Part shown: positions 42,907-51,813 of the stretch, piece by piece
How positions within the stretch are numbered: position 1 is the first letter of the stretch
Layout: every line of letters starts with the position of its first letter
Assembly: GCF_051201625.1 (NCBI RefSeq)
Contig: NZ_CP179203.1
Location: forward strand, 3,286,001-3,350,000
DNA length: 64,000 nt
Origin: Shimia sp051201625
Lineage (GTDB): Bacteria > Pseudomonadota > Alphaproteobacteria > Rhodobacterales > Rhodobacteraceae
Direction of reading: 5' to 3'
Notes under the pieces: generated by a model
The model's database searches: none
What the model was told of the DNA's origin: nothing
Seen by the model: only the letters and a program-made list of their open reading frames with translations
Position numbers and translations under genes: made by a program

Positions 42907-44910
42907 TCATTCTTCCAAATTCAGCCAACGGACTTCTTGCTGGGTCAATTCAATTTGAAATGCTGGCAACGTTGTAGCAATTTCTCCAGTTGTGCGCGGG
43001 CCGATGAGTGCAAATGATGGAAACGATTGGCTCAGCACCCAAGCTGAAGCGATATGATGGGCAGCCACATTGCGGTCGGCAGCCAGTTCCGTCGCACGTT
43101 TTCGGCGTTCTTCGTTTTGAGGGCATGAAAAACAATAATCGGGCGCTGTGTCTTCAGACAATGTTGTCCGGTCTTGTGATGGGAAAAAATAACCGCGCGC
43201 TTGAGCCGACCAACTTAGGTGGGCAGTGCCCGATTTCCGGAGAAATTCTAATGTTTTTTGATCGTTTGACGAAATACAGCCGGGCCAGACCGGGCGTTCC
43301 ATTGTTGCCAGTGAAAGATTGTTGTTAAGTATTGAAAAACCGGCCAATCGTTTTTCTTTGGCGTAATCATTTGCCTCCGAAAATCTTTCTGTTGACCAAT
43401 TAGATCCCCCGAATATTCCGACTTTCCCATTTTTTTTGAGCCTGTTTAAAACATCGACAAATTCATCAACCGGAACGTCCAGATTGTCACGGTGCATGAT
43501 GTAGATTGGCGCGTGATCTAGTTGAAGCCGGTCTAAAGATATCTCCAATTGGGCTTCTATAGCGCGCGGCGTGCAATAAGGTGAGTGCGCGCCCTTTACA
43601 ATGACGACGCAGTCTTTGGATACGCCACGACCAGTCATCCAATCACCCAACACTTTTTCGTGGAGCCCATTCCCATAAACAAAACCTGTGTCAAATGCGT
43701 TTCCGCCGGCCTCAATCCAGCAGTCCCAAACAATCGCCCCTTCTTCAAGATTGTCGCGATTATCGCATCCTATAATCATCTGACTAATGTCGCGGTCCAA
43801 GCCATCAATCTGTCTGTACGTCATAGGAGGCAATCCGTTTGGCAGGGTCCCATTCAGGCGACGAAGCCCTGACACAGTATCGCCGGGCAGTTGGTAACCG
43901 CTTTGCCGTCTCCAGTCATCAAGCACTCGCAATGTGCCGACAGAATCCGCTGCATTTGGCGCTGGATATGCCGGCTCTGTCACCCCACTTGCTATAGCCT
44001 TGCTGGCCACTTCGGCTTCATAAGCGAACAGAATTCTAGGGTCATGAATTTCCTCGATCGTAGTATTGTTGCCAACAGTTATTTCGATCGTCGCATCAGA
44101 CGGCCCTGCGTTTCTGCCAGGGGTCCATGGATCAGGCAAACGAATAGATCCCTTAGTGCCAGTTATAACCGCGTCATTAGCCAGTTCTTGGGTAATGGCC
44201 GAGGCAACGTCCGCCGTAATATCACCATCAAACAACAGGTTTGCCCGCGAGACTTCGTCAACGCCAGTCTTACCAATGACTGCAAGACCGGCCACTTTGA
44301 CGGGATCGACGGGCGATGTTCCAGCATCGGCACCCGCTATCAAACGCGCCAGCGATACTGGGTATATGCCAACGTCCAAAATTGCGCCGCCCGCCAAAGC
44401 CGGGTCGTGCAATCGGGATGACGGGTCCACTTTCGCTGCAAAACCAAAACTCGTGCTGATATGCAAAACCTTTCCGATCCGATCTTCGCGCAACAACTCA
44501 AGCAACCGTCTGATTTGCGGGTGCATCCGGTACATCAGGCCTTCCATGAAGAATACGCCCTCTTGCTTTGCCGCTTCGGTTACAGCGGTCAATTCACCAG
44601 TGCACAGCCCGCCCGGTTTTTCACACAGCACGGATTTTCCTGCGCGGACGGCATCGATCGTAAGTTGGGCGTGCAATGGATGAGGTGTGGAAATGTAAAC
44701 GGCATCAATCTCTGGATCGGCGAGTAAGTCTTGGTGGTTGGAATACCTTTTGTCATCCGCTACCCCAAACCTATCCCCAAACAAAGCGCAGCGATCGCTC
44801 GACCTGCTGGCAATAGCACAGAGTTCACCAGTTTCAATTTCTTTCAATCCCTGCGCGAAATTATGCGCTATCGCACCTGGGCCGATAATGCCCCATTTTA
44901 CTTTTGTCAT
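42907..44910 (-). CDS. Fusion of Gfo/Idh/MocA dehydrogenase and aldo/keto reductase
   Basis: A 667-residue protein with two complete oxidoreductases. Residues 1-345 are a Gfo/Idh/MocA dehydrogenase: WGIIGPGAIAHNF (6-18), CEKPGG with K98, and GGAILDVGIYPV (174-185). After a short linker, residues 365-667 form an aldo/keto reductase with the full catalytic tetrad D407 and Y412 (FDTGFVYG), K439 (VIVKGAH) and H473 (IMHRDN). Both use NAD(P)H, so the fusion could run paired oxidation and reduction of a sugar. The ATG at 44910 has GTGGGG before it. It is divergent from a GH4 glycosidase and its ABC importer, pointing to processing of the released sugar. Confidence 0.88.
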   Translation of the reverse strand: MTKVKWGIIGPGAIAHNFAQGLKEIETGELCAIASRSSDRCALFGDRFGVADDKRYSNHQDLLADPEIDAVYISTPHPLHAQLTIDAVRAGKSVLCEKPGGLCTGELTAVTEAAKQEGVFFMEGLMYRMHPQIRRLLELLREDRIGKVLHISTSFGFAAKVDPSSRLHDPALAGGAILDVGIYPVSLARLIAGADAGTSPVDPVKVAGLAVIGKTGVDEVSRANLLFDGDITADVASAITQELANDAVITGTKGSIRLPDPWTPGRNAGPSDATIEITVGNNTTIEEIHDPRILFAYEAEVASKAIASGVTEPAYPAPNAADSVGTLRVLDDWRRQSGYQLPGDTVSGLRRLNGTLPNGLPPMTYRQIDGLDRDISQMIIGCDNRDNLEEGAIVWDCWIEAGGNAFDTGFVYGNGLHEKVLGDWMTGRGVSKDCVVIVKGAHSPYCTPRAIEAQLEISLDRLQLDHAPIYIMHRDNLDVPVDEFVDVLNRLKKNGKVGIFGGSNWSTERFSEANDYAKEKRLAGFSILNNNLSLATMERPVWPGCISSNDQKTLEFLRKSGTAHLSWSAQARGYFFPSQDRTTLSEDTAPDYCFSCPQNEERRKRATELAADRNVAAHHIASAWVLSQSFPSFALIGPRTTGEIATTLPAFQIELTQQEVRWLNLEE

Positions 44911-45028
44911 TTTTGGCCCCACTCGCTCAAATCTTCAGACGCCAATCCTATTCAACCAATCCAGACTCACAAGGCACTATTTCTGCTTGCCAAAGCGAAG
45001 TGCGCAGTGAAGGTTCAAACGGACGGTT

Positions 45029-46402
45029 ATGGAGACTAATGAATTGGCAAAAGGCCCGAAAATTTCGTTCATCGGCGCAGGCTCGACGGTTTTCATGACT
45101 AATATCGTCGGTGACCTTCTTGGTCGGCCCGCACTGTCTGGCATGCACATCGCGCTGATGGACATTGATCCATCGCGCCTCGCTGAGTCCGAAATGGTGG
45201 CGCAAAAAATTGCAACCCAACTTGATCCAACTGCTACAATTTCAACCCAAACCGACCAACGTGCCGCTCTGGACGGTGCCGACTTTGTGATAGTGGCATT
45301 ACAAGTTGGGGGGTTTGAGCCTTGCACTATAACTGATTTTGAAATTCCGAAAAAATATGGCCTGCGCCAGACGATTGCTGACACTGTTGGGATTGGCGGG
45401 ATCATGCGCGGCCTAAGGACCATCCCGCATCTTTGGTCAATTTGCGCAGATATGACCGAGCTGTGTCCGCAAGCGCTGCTGTTGCAATACGTGAACCCAA
45501 TGGCGATCAATACGTGGGCGATTTCCGCCAAATTTCCGAACATTTCTCAAGTTGGACTTTGTCATTCTGTTCCAATGACTGTCGAGGACATTGCACACGA
45601 TTTGAGAATTCCACCATCAAAAATTCGATACAAAGTTGCTGGCATCAACCACATGGCGTTCTTCCTTACTTTGGAAGAAAAGCTTGAGGATGGATCATAT
45701 CGCGATCTTTATCCGGATTTGCACAGCGGGTATGCCAAAGGTGAGATCCCGCTGCCTTCATTGTGGAATGAACGGTGTCCAAATTTGGTTCGTTATGAAA
45801 TGATGACACGGCTTGGATACTTTGTGACTGAGTCTTCCGAACATTTTGCTGAATACGTTCCGTGGTTCATTAAATCCAGCCACCCAGACCTGATTGAACG
45901 TTTTGGAATTCCGCTTGATGAATACCCGACCCGCTGTGTCGAGCAAATTGAGGCTTGGAAAGATCAAGCCAAAGCCTATGGTTCAGCCGAAACTATCGAA
46001 ATCAAGGAAAGTCACGAATACGCCTCTGACATCGTTAACTCGATTTGGACGGGCGAGCCATCAGTCATTTACGGCAACGTACCAAACGGCAACCTCATCA
46101 CTTCGCTGCCCCAGAATTGCGCCGTGGAAGTGCCTTGTCTGGTGGATAGAAACGGTATCCAACCAACCCAAATCGGGTCCCTACCCACCCAACTGACGGC
46201 CCTTATTCGCACTAATATTAATGTGCAAGAGCTAACCGTCGCCGCGTTGCTCGAAGAAAACCGTGAACATATATATCATGCAGCAATGCTTGATCCGCAT
46301 ACAGGTGCTGAACTTGGCCTGGACCAGATCTGGGCACTTGTTGATGAACTTATCCGCGCCCACGGCCCCTGGTTGCCGGATTGGGTTCACACACAAGGTT
46401 GA
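45029..46402 (+). CDS. Glycoside hydrolase family 4 (alpha-galactosidase/alpha-glucosidase type)
   Basis: A 457-residue NAD- and metal-dependent glycosidase. The NAD-binding loop is FIGAGSTVF (14-22), RQTIADTVGIGGIMRGLR is the family segment, and NPMAINTWA binds substrate. The metal site is C178-H179 (GLCHSV) and H208 (GINHMAFF). The MelA-like arrangement suggests an alpha-galactosidase, but alpha-glucosidase or alpha-glucuronidase are possible in this family. The enzyme is cytoplasmic (no signal peptide), so the substrate must be imported intact. It is followed after 48 bases by ATPase and permease genes on the same strand. Confidence 0.9.
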   Translation: METNELAKGPKISFIGAGSTVFMTNIVGDLLGRPALSGMHIALMDIDPSRLAESEMVAQKIATQLDPTATISTQTDQRAALDGADFVIVALQVGGFEPCTITDFEIPKKYGLRQTIADTVGIGGIMRGLRTIPHLWSICADMTELCPQALLLQYVNPMAINTWAISAKFPNISQVGLCHSVPMTVEDIAHDLRIPPSKIRYKVAGINHMAFFLTLEEKLEDGSYRDLYPDLHSGYAKGEIPLPSLWNERCPNLVRYEMMTRLGYFVTESSEHFAEYVPWFIKSSHPDLIERFGIPLDEYPTRCVEQIEAWKDQAKAYGSAETIEIKESHEYASDIVNSIWTGEPSVIYGNVPNGNLITSLPQNCAVEVPCLVDRNGIQPTQIGSLPTQLTALIRTNINVQELTVAALLEENREHIYHAAMLDPHTGAELGLDQIWALVDELIRAHGPWLPDWVHTQG

Positions 46403-46450
46403 CACTCCCGCCGGCACATACTCTTGTGTGATCGCTAACAGGGGGAAATT

Positions 46451-47473
46451 ATGGCCACAGTCAGCCTGAAAAACATTCATAAGTCTTTTGGCGCAGTAAA
46501 GGTTATCAAAGACGCTTCGATTGACATAGAAGATCGCGAATTTGTTGCACTTGTTGGGCCCTCTGGATGCGGAAAGTCAACGCTTTTGCGGATGATCGCT
46601 GGGCTAGAAAACATCACGGACGGTGCAATCGAAATTGCGGGGCGGGTCGTCAATGATGTCTTGCCTTCGGATCGACAGGTGGCGATGGTTTTTCAGTCCT
46701 ATGCTCTTTACCCGCACATGACAGTTCGGCAAAACATGTCTTTTGGGTTAGAAGTCACTGGCCATCCCAAATCTGAAATCGCACCCAAAGTTGATCGCGC
46801 CGCAAAAATACTGAGACTTGAAGATCTTTTGGAGCGCAAGCCCAAACAACTTTCGGGTGGGCAGCGCCAACGGGTGGCGATTGGGCGGGCAATCGTTCGC
46901 GAACCCGAAGTTTTCCTTTTTGATGAACCACTTTCAAACCTAGATGCCGAACTCAGGGTCCAGATGCGCGTAGAGCTTGCCCTTTTACACCAGCAACTTA
47001 ACGCAACGATGGTATATGTAACCCACGACCAGATCGAAGCGATGACGCTCGCTGACAAGATTGTCGTACTGCGCGACGGGGTAATCGAGCAGATCGGTCC
47101 ACCGATGGAGCTTTACAATCGCCCGGCCAATGAATTTGTTGCTGGATTTATAGGCTCGCCGCGAATGAACATGTTCGGGGTGGAAACCGCACGTGTCGCT
47201 GGCTGGGTCGGTGCGGATACACCCAACGCGGTCCGGATCGGTGTGCGGCCTGAACATCTGGTTCGCTCGAACACAGGTCTTCAAGGGCAGGTCTATTATG
47301 TAGAACACCTTGGCGGACAGACCCTAACACACCTGAAGCTTGCCGATGGGACTGACTACACTTTTGTTGAGCCCGGTGAACATGGGGGAAACCAAGGTGA
47401 AACCATGACGCTCGCGCCAGCAACTGGCTGCCTGCACGCATTCGACGCGGATGGCCGCGCAATTCGGAGCTGA
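46451..47473 (+). CDS. Glycoside ABC transporter, ATP-binding protein (MalK type)
   Basis: A 340-residue ATPase with Walker A GPSGCGKST (36-44), Q-loop VFQSYALYPHM, signature LSGGQRQR, Walker B FLFDEPLSNLD, and a C-terminal TOBE region (RIGVRPEHLV). A GGGGGAAATT ribosome region precedes the ATG. It lies between the GH4 gene and two permeases, and energises uptake of the GH4 substrate. Confidence 0.92.
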   Translation: MATVSLKNIHKSFGAVKVIKDASIDIEDREFVALVGPSGCGKSTLLRMIAGLENITDGAIEIAGRVVNDVLPSDRQVAMVFQSYALYPHMTVRQNMSFGLEVTGHPKSEIAPKVDRAAKILRLEDLLERKPKQLSGGQRQRVAIGRAIVREPEVFLFDEPLSNLDAELRVQMRVELALLHQQLNATMVYVTHDQIEAMTLADKIVVLRDGVIEQIGPPMELYNRPANEFVAGFIGSPRMNMFGVETARVAGWVGADTPNAVRIGVRPEHLVRSNTGLQGQVYYVEHLGGQTLTHLKLADGTDYTFVEPGEHGGNQGETMTLAPATGCLHAFDADGRAIRS

Positions 47474-47478
47474 TTGAC

Positions 47479-48486
47479 ATGGGAAAATCCTATCGCCTTG
47501 CGCCCTGGCTGTTCCTCGCACCGGCAGCGATCTATTTCTTTGTCTTGGTGATCTATCCGATATTTGGATCGTTCTGGGTCAGTTTCCATGACTGGAACGG
47601 AACCACCTTTCAGTGTTCTGATGGACGAAGCATAAAAGAATTGGCTGAGGACGAAACCTGTCGTCGTGTTCCTTTGATGACCTGGGTGGGTTTTGAAAAT
47701 TATGAACGTTTCTTTGAAAAATCCCCTCGCGATGCAGGCCGAATTCGAGATTATTGGGCCGGGGTATTCTCTGGCGAACAGGTCCGTTGGCCGCGATTAA
47801 GCGTGGAAACCAAAGTACTTTTGAACAACATTAAGTGGCTTGTATTGTTCCCAATCGCGATCCCGATCGGATTGGCCTTTGCATTGTTCCTAAATCAGTC
47901 CCCAACGTGGGTGAGAATGACCAAATCTATGTTCTTCTTCCCATTTGTGCTGAGTCCCGCCGTATTAGGCTTTGTATTCCAATATTTTTACGACCCGTCC
48001 GGCCCGTTGAGGTGGTTCTATGATGCTTTCGGGTGGTCAGCCGGGATAACCGGTGATCAGGGCAAGGCAACCTATGGGATCATAGTCGCCGGATGGTACC
48101 CCCAAATTGCTTATTGCATGATCATTTATCTAGCAGGCCTGACCGCAATCGAACCCGAGCAGATCGAAGCCGCACGTCTGGACGGCGCCAAAAGATGGAA
48201 ACTTCTAAAGCGAATAATATTACCGCAACTTTGGCCCGCGACCTTCATCGCGTTGGTGGTGACCATGATCGGGGCCCTACGCTCTTTCGACCTTGTACAG
48301 GTAATGACAGGTGGTGGACCCGGGCGCGGATCATCAGATGTCATGGCGCGGTACATGTACCAAAAAACCCTGTTTGATCAGGACTATGGTTACGGGGCGA
48401 CGATTGCTGTCATCCTTTTTCTTATCATGTTGATATTCATCGCGGTCTTCATCCGTCAGATGATCCGGCAAAGCGTGGAGGACTAG
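47479..48486 (+). CDS. Glycoside ABC transporter, permease (MalF type)
   Basis: A 335-residue permease. TM1 is at about 9-32. It is followed by an unusually long periplasmic loop (about residues 34-112) with two cysteines (FQCSDGR and ETCRRV), then five more segments and the EAA loop EAARLDGAKRWKLLKRIILP. The arrangement is like AglF of rhizobial alpha-glucoside systems. It starts five bases after the ATPase stop. Confidence 0.9.
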   Translation: MGKSYRLAPWLFLAPAAIYFFVLVIYPIFGSFWVSFHDWNGTTFQCSDGRSIKELAEDETCRRVPLMTWVGFENYERFFEKSPRDAGRIRDYWAGVFSGEQVRWPRLSVETKVLLNNIKWLVLFPIAIPIGLAFALFLNQSPTWVRMTKSMFFFPFVLSPAVLGFVFQYFYDPSGPLRWFYDAFGWSAGITGDQGKATYGIIVAGWYPQIAYCMIIYLAGLTAIEPEQIEAARLDGAKRWKLLKRIILPQLWPATFIALVVTMIGALRSFDLVQVMTGGGPGRGSSDVMARYMYQKTLFDQDYGYGATIAVILFLIMLIFIAVFIRQMIRQSVED

Positions 48487-48490
48487 TAAA

Positions 48491-49348
48491 ATGTTCCCCA
48501 CCCCAATCGAGACTTGGAAACCTCAGGCGCGCACCGGATATGTGATCTCAGTTGTTATCGTCCTGATTCTATGGCTAATGCCGCTGATCATAATCACGCT
48601 CGCCAGCTTTATGACTGCAGATCAGTTAAATTCTGGCGGTCGAGGCCTAAACCTACCACAGCCATTCTCTGTCGACGGATGGAGGACCGCCATTACAAAC
48701 GACGATTTCCGTGCATCTTTCGTGAATTCCTTCATCATTGTGCCGCCAGTCGTCTTGATCTCAGTTGGGCTTGCCACAATGGCAGGGTTTGCACTTTCAA
48801 AGTACAGATTTCCGGGCCAACTAATTATCTTCGCGGTGTTTGTGGGCGGGAATTTTGTGCCTTTCCAGATTCTTATGGTTCCGGTTCTGCGGCTGACTCA
48901 AGACCTTGGGATCTACAATACAAAATGGGCACTGATCCTGTTTCATGGGGCATTTCAAACCGGTTTCTGTGTTTTCTTCATGCGCAATTTCATCGCGCAA
49001 TTGCCATCCGAATTGATTGAGGCCGCCCGCGTCGAAGGCGCCAACGAATGGCAAATTTTCAGACGCATCGTCTTGCCACTTGTACGTCCCGCTATGGCGG
49101 CACTTTCGGTGTTGATCTTCACGTTCGTATGGAATGATTTCTTTTGGAGCCTTGTCCTAACTCCTGCAAGCCCAGACGGTATGCTGGCGCCTGCCGGTCT
49201 TAACAACATAATCAAAGGGCGGTTTTATAACGCTTGGAACGTAATGGCCGCGGGCTCTTTACTAGTTGCATTACCCCCAGTGCTGATGTTTTTTTTGCTA
49301 CAAAAACAGTTTATCGCCGGGCTGACACTTGGTGCAAACAAGGGCTAG
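48491..49348 (+). CDS. Glycoside ABC transporter, permease (MalG type)
   Basis: A 285-residue permease with six hydrophobic segments and the EAA loop EAARVEGANEWQIFRRIVLP, ending GLTLGANKG. It starts four bases after the previous permease. It is the last gene of the four-gene plus-strand unit and converges on the binding-protein gene. Confidence 0.9.
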   Translation: MFPTPIETWKPQARTGYVISVVIVLILWLMPLIIITLASFMTADQLNSGGRGLNLPQPFSVDGWRTAITNDDFRASFVNSFIIVPPVVLISVGLATMAGFALSKYRFPGQLIIFAVFVGGNFVPFQILMVPVLRLTQDLGIYNTKWALILFHGAFQTGFCVFFMRNFIAQLPSELIEAARVEGANEWQIFRRIVLPLVRPAMAALSVLIFTFVWNDFFWSLVLTPASPDGMLAPAGLNNIIKGRFYNAWNVMAAGSLLVALPPVLMFFLLQKQFIAGLTLGANKG

Positions 49349-49374
49349 ATTGCATAGGTCTGAGGACACCTATC

Positions 49375-49407
49375 AAAAAAAAGGGCCCCGCAAAGCAGAG
49401 CCCTTTT
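49375..49407 (-). terminator. Intrinsic terminator between convergent transporter genes
   Basis: Read on the minus strand: AAAAGGGCTCTGC, loop TTT, GCGGGGCCCTTTT, ending in an eight-T run. The two C-A mismatches of the plus-strand reading become G-U pairs on the minus strand, so the hairpin best ends the binding-protein transcript that finishes at 49424. It may also weakly end the opposing permease transcript. Confidence 0.8.
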
Positions 49408-49423
49408 ATACTATCTACTCAGA

Positions 49424-50659
49424 TCAAAGTGCGCCGAATATCCGCTCGCGCTCTTCTTCAAGCTCTTCAAGGATTTCGGCAACTTCATCTGGATTCAACA
49501 TGAAGTCTTGAAAGCCCTGCATCCCGACCTTTGCCATCTCTGGCGTCGTATCACGGTCATAGAACTGCGCAGTAAGCGAGTTGGAAAGAACTTCCGCACC
49601 TACGTTTAGAAATGGATCATCTAAAGGTGTAGCACCGCTGTGTGTTGGCAAAGTCTGTGTTGCAGCAGCAAGCGTTTCAATGTTTTCAGCTTGCGCGGCG
49701 AATGCCAGAAACTTTTTGGCGTTTTCTTTATTAACGGCATTGGCCGGCATAAACAGCAAGTCTGTAGGTGCGTCCTCGCCACGTGCCATGCCAGGTTTGA
49801 TATCCGGAAACTGCCAATACGCCATATTCGCGCTGGTTTCAGTTGGCAGGTTAGGAATAAGGAAGTTCCCCATTAGATACGCGGCGGCCTCGCCGTTGAT
49901 CAGCGCCGGCTGTGCCTCCTGCCATGAATAGTTCTGGTGGTTTTCAATGAAACATCCCGCATCAAGCGCTTTGCGCCAGTTGGCCATCGTCGCCACAACG
50001 CCCGGATCCGTGTAAGCGACTTTTCCCAACATCAAGTCGATGTGAAATTCCAGTCCATTGGTGCGCATGTTTAGATAATCAAACCATCCCGCAGCAGTCC
50101 ACAGGAATTTGGTTCCAATTGTGAACGGCGCGATTCCGGAGCCACGAAGGGTTTCACAGGCTGAAAGAAGTTCATCAAAAGTATTAAACTGGCTGATGCC
50201 GTTTGCTTCCATGATGTCCGAGCGAACATACAGGCCCCACTGATAGTACGAGTATGGAAGACCGTACTGTTTGCCACCAAAAGTGATGGATGGTTCGGTC
50301 GAGGCCATTGCATCGCCAAGGCCCTCAGCCGCCCAAACATCGGAAATATCGCCAAATAGACCATCTTCTACAAAGCCCGCCATTCGGTTGCCCGCAAACC
50401 ACATGCCGACGTCTGGTCCAGTGTCAGCGACCAAAAAGTTCCGGATTGCCGTTTTATAAGCTTCGTGTTCGATCGTGTTGAATTCAACATCAATATCTGG
50501 GTTAGCTGCTTTAAAGCCTTCGACCAGTGCTTCGAACGCCGCACGTGGCGCTTCGTCGGATTGGTTAGATGAGATAACGAGGCTGCCGTCAGCCATTGCC
50601 ATAGTCGACAGTGCCGCCAATGATCCTGTTAAGACGGCAGATCTAAATAGTGATTTCAT
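49424..50659 (-). CDS. Glycoside ABC transporter, periplasmic substrate-binding protein
   Basis: A 411-residue family 1 binding protein with a signal peptide ending AMA at about residue 23 (mature DGSLVISSNQSDEA). Features are IDVEFNTIEHEAYKTAIRNF and DVGMWFAGNRMAGFV, as in oligosaccharide-binding proteins. It is the only binding protein of the module but lies on the opposite strand, converging on the permeases, with its own upstream region and terminator. A highly charged tail (EELEEERERIF) ends the protein. Confidence 0.9.
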   Translation of the reverse strand: MKSLFRSAVLTGSLAALSTMAMADGSLVISSNQSDEAPRAAFEALVEGFKAANPDIDVEFNTIEHEAYKTAIRNFLVADTGPDVGMWFAGNRMAGFVEDGLFGDISDVWAAEGLGDAMASTEPSITFGGKQYGLPYSYYQWGLYVRSDIMEANGISQFNTFDELLSACETLRGSGIAPFTIGTKFLWTAAGWFDYLNMRTNGLEFHIDLMLGKVAYTDPGVVATMANWRKALDAGCFIENHQNYSWQEAQPALINGEAAAYLMGNFLIPNLPTETSANMAYWQFPDIKPGMARGEDAPTDLLFMPANAVNKENAKKFLAFAAQAENIETLAAATQTLPTHSGATPLDDPFLNVGAEVLSNSLTAQFYDRDTTPEMAKVGMQGFQDFMLNPDEVAEILEELEEERERIFGAL

Positions 50660-50695
50660 GGTTTTCTCCCAAAATACAATGCTTCGACTCTGACT

Positions 50696-50709
50696 GATAG
50701 CGCTCCCAT
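50696..50709 (-). promoter_or_regulatory. LacI-like operator candidate upstream of the binding-protein gene
   Basis: TGATAGCGCTCCCA contains the palindromic core AGCGCT and is half of the TGGGAGCGCTCCCA pattern that I recall for AglR-type LacI regulators of alpha-glucoside genes. Five of seven pairs are symmetric. It directly follows a -35-like TTGACA. No LacI gene lies in this module. Confidence 0.3.
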
Positions 50710-50935
50710 GTCAAGGTTCGTAAATTGATTTAGTAATGTGCCCGATTGGTCCATGTAGTTTAGTTTTGACGTTTTTGGGCTTACACTTGGTGTTATTTAC
50801 GGACCCGACCGCCCTGTCGGTGACCTATATGCAAACGAAGTTTGTAAGGCCAACGCATTTTCTGTGGCGACGCTCAAATTGAAAAAATGATGTACCCAAT
50901 GATGCAGAAGTCGTCCTGCGGCAAACGTCAGCTAT

Positions 50936-50953
50936 CTGCGCATTGCACCAAGG
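50936..50953. repeat. Dispersed intergenic repeat, copy 2
   Basis: Identical 18-base core to 40999-41016. On this copy the neighbouring bases (ggcaaacgtcagc upstream, gcgggacaaag downstream) extend the element to about 60 bases. Confidence 0.55.
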
Positions 50954-51021
50954 TCTGTTATGCGGGACAAAGTTGACATGGGAGGCCGAAAGAAACCACG
51001 CCAGGTCTGTGGGTCTGGAGG

Positions 51022-51813
51022 CTAGTTTTTCCAAGAAGAAGATTTACTTGTTTTCATATAGTTCTCTTTATCGACCAAGTTCATTTGGTCTAGTTCAGGG
51101 AACCAAGGGAGGTGAATGGCTGAAAAATTCCCAGCCAAGCGAACTCCCTCCATAAATTCGCCGCGGAATTTTGTCTTGTTATAGACTGCAAAGGTCGTAT
51201 CGGTAGCGGCGAAATATACCTCTAAACCATCTCTATTTTTCAAAGGAAAGCGCCAATGTGCCTTCTCAAATTCGGTGATTGAATAACTAGCGGAGAATGG
51301 TATCGACTTTCTTACGTTATAATGTCGCTGCATATCACTGTTAATTCGTCCCGCTGTTACGCTGAGAGCCAGCCCAGCTTTGAAGATACCATACTCTTCG
51401 GTTAGTCCATGTAGAACATCCAAAAAATTATCTGCCATTGCTTCACCAAATTTGATATCCGGATCTGTATACGCAAACCTCTCAGGCATAGCTTCATAAA
51501 TTCCGGGTCTAAACCCCACTTTGTGACGTAAGTTGCGACCAACCTCAATTATATGCGCATTTTTCTGATGTAATTTCTTCAGCAGTGCTTTCGTTTCTTC
51601 GTCCGTTGAAGCGTTATCAAAAATTATCGGTGTAAGATTTAGTTTATTGAGCTGATCAACCATTTGCCGAACGTACGTGTGATTGTTGTAGCAGACCACA
51701 AAACAGGGAATATCCGCGGCCACGTCTGCGATAGCACGATGTACTTGTTCTCCGATTTTTCGGTTGTATTGTGACCATACGTAGTGCGCACAAGAGTATA
51801 ATTTTTTTTTCAT
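51022..51813 (-). CDS. Glycosyltransferase family 2-like protein
   Basis: A 263-residue protein whose start PCFVVCYNNHTYVRQMVDQL and the IIFDNASTDEETKALLKKL segment resemble family 2 glycosyltransferases. TDPDIKF could be the metal-binding DxD. The N-terminus has no membrane segment. It has no partner genes, and its AT-rich sequence differs from its surroundings, so it may be a recent acquisition. Donor and acceptor are unknown. Confidence 0.65.
   Translation of the reverse strand: MKKKLYSCAHYVWSQYNRKIGEQVHRAIADVAADIPCFVVCYNNHTYVRQMVDQLNKLNLTPIIFDNASTDEETKALLKKLHQKNAHIIEVGRNLRHKVGFRPGIYEAMPERFAYTDPDIKFGEAMADNFLDVLHGLTEEYGIFKAGLALSVTAGRINSDMQRHYNVRKSIPFSASYSITEFEKAHWRFPLKNRDGLEVYFAATDTTFAVYNKTKFRGEFMEGVRLAGNFSAIHLPWFPELDQMNLVDKENYMKTSKSSSWKN

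Larger units (their letters stand above)
50660..51021. other. Intergenic region upstream of the binding-protein gene
   Basis: About 360 bases between two minus-strand genes. It holds the operator-like palindrome at 50696, a minus-strand TTGACA at 50715-50710 and the second copy of the dispersed repeat at 50936. No gene is recognised. Confidence 0.5.

Noticed and set aside
44977..45543. 188-codon minus-strand open frame opposite the GH4 gene
   Set aside because: It lies antisense inside a clearly coding glycosidase gene, has low-complexity Arg/Ser/Pro-rich sequence and no family motif.
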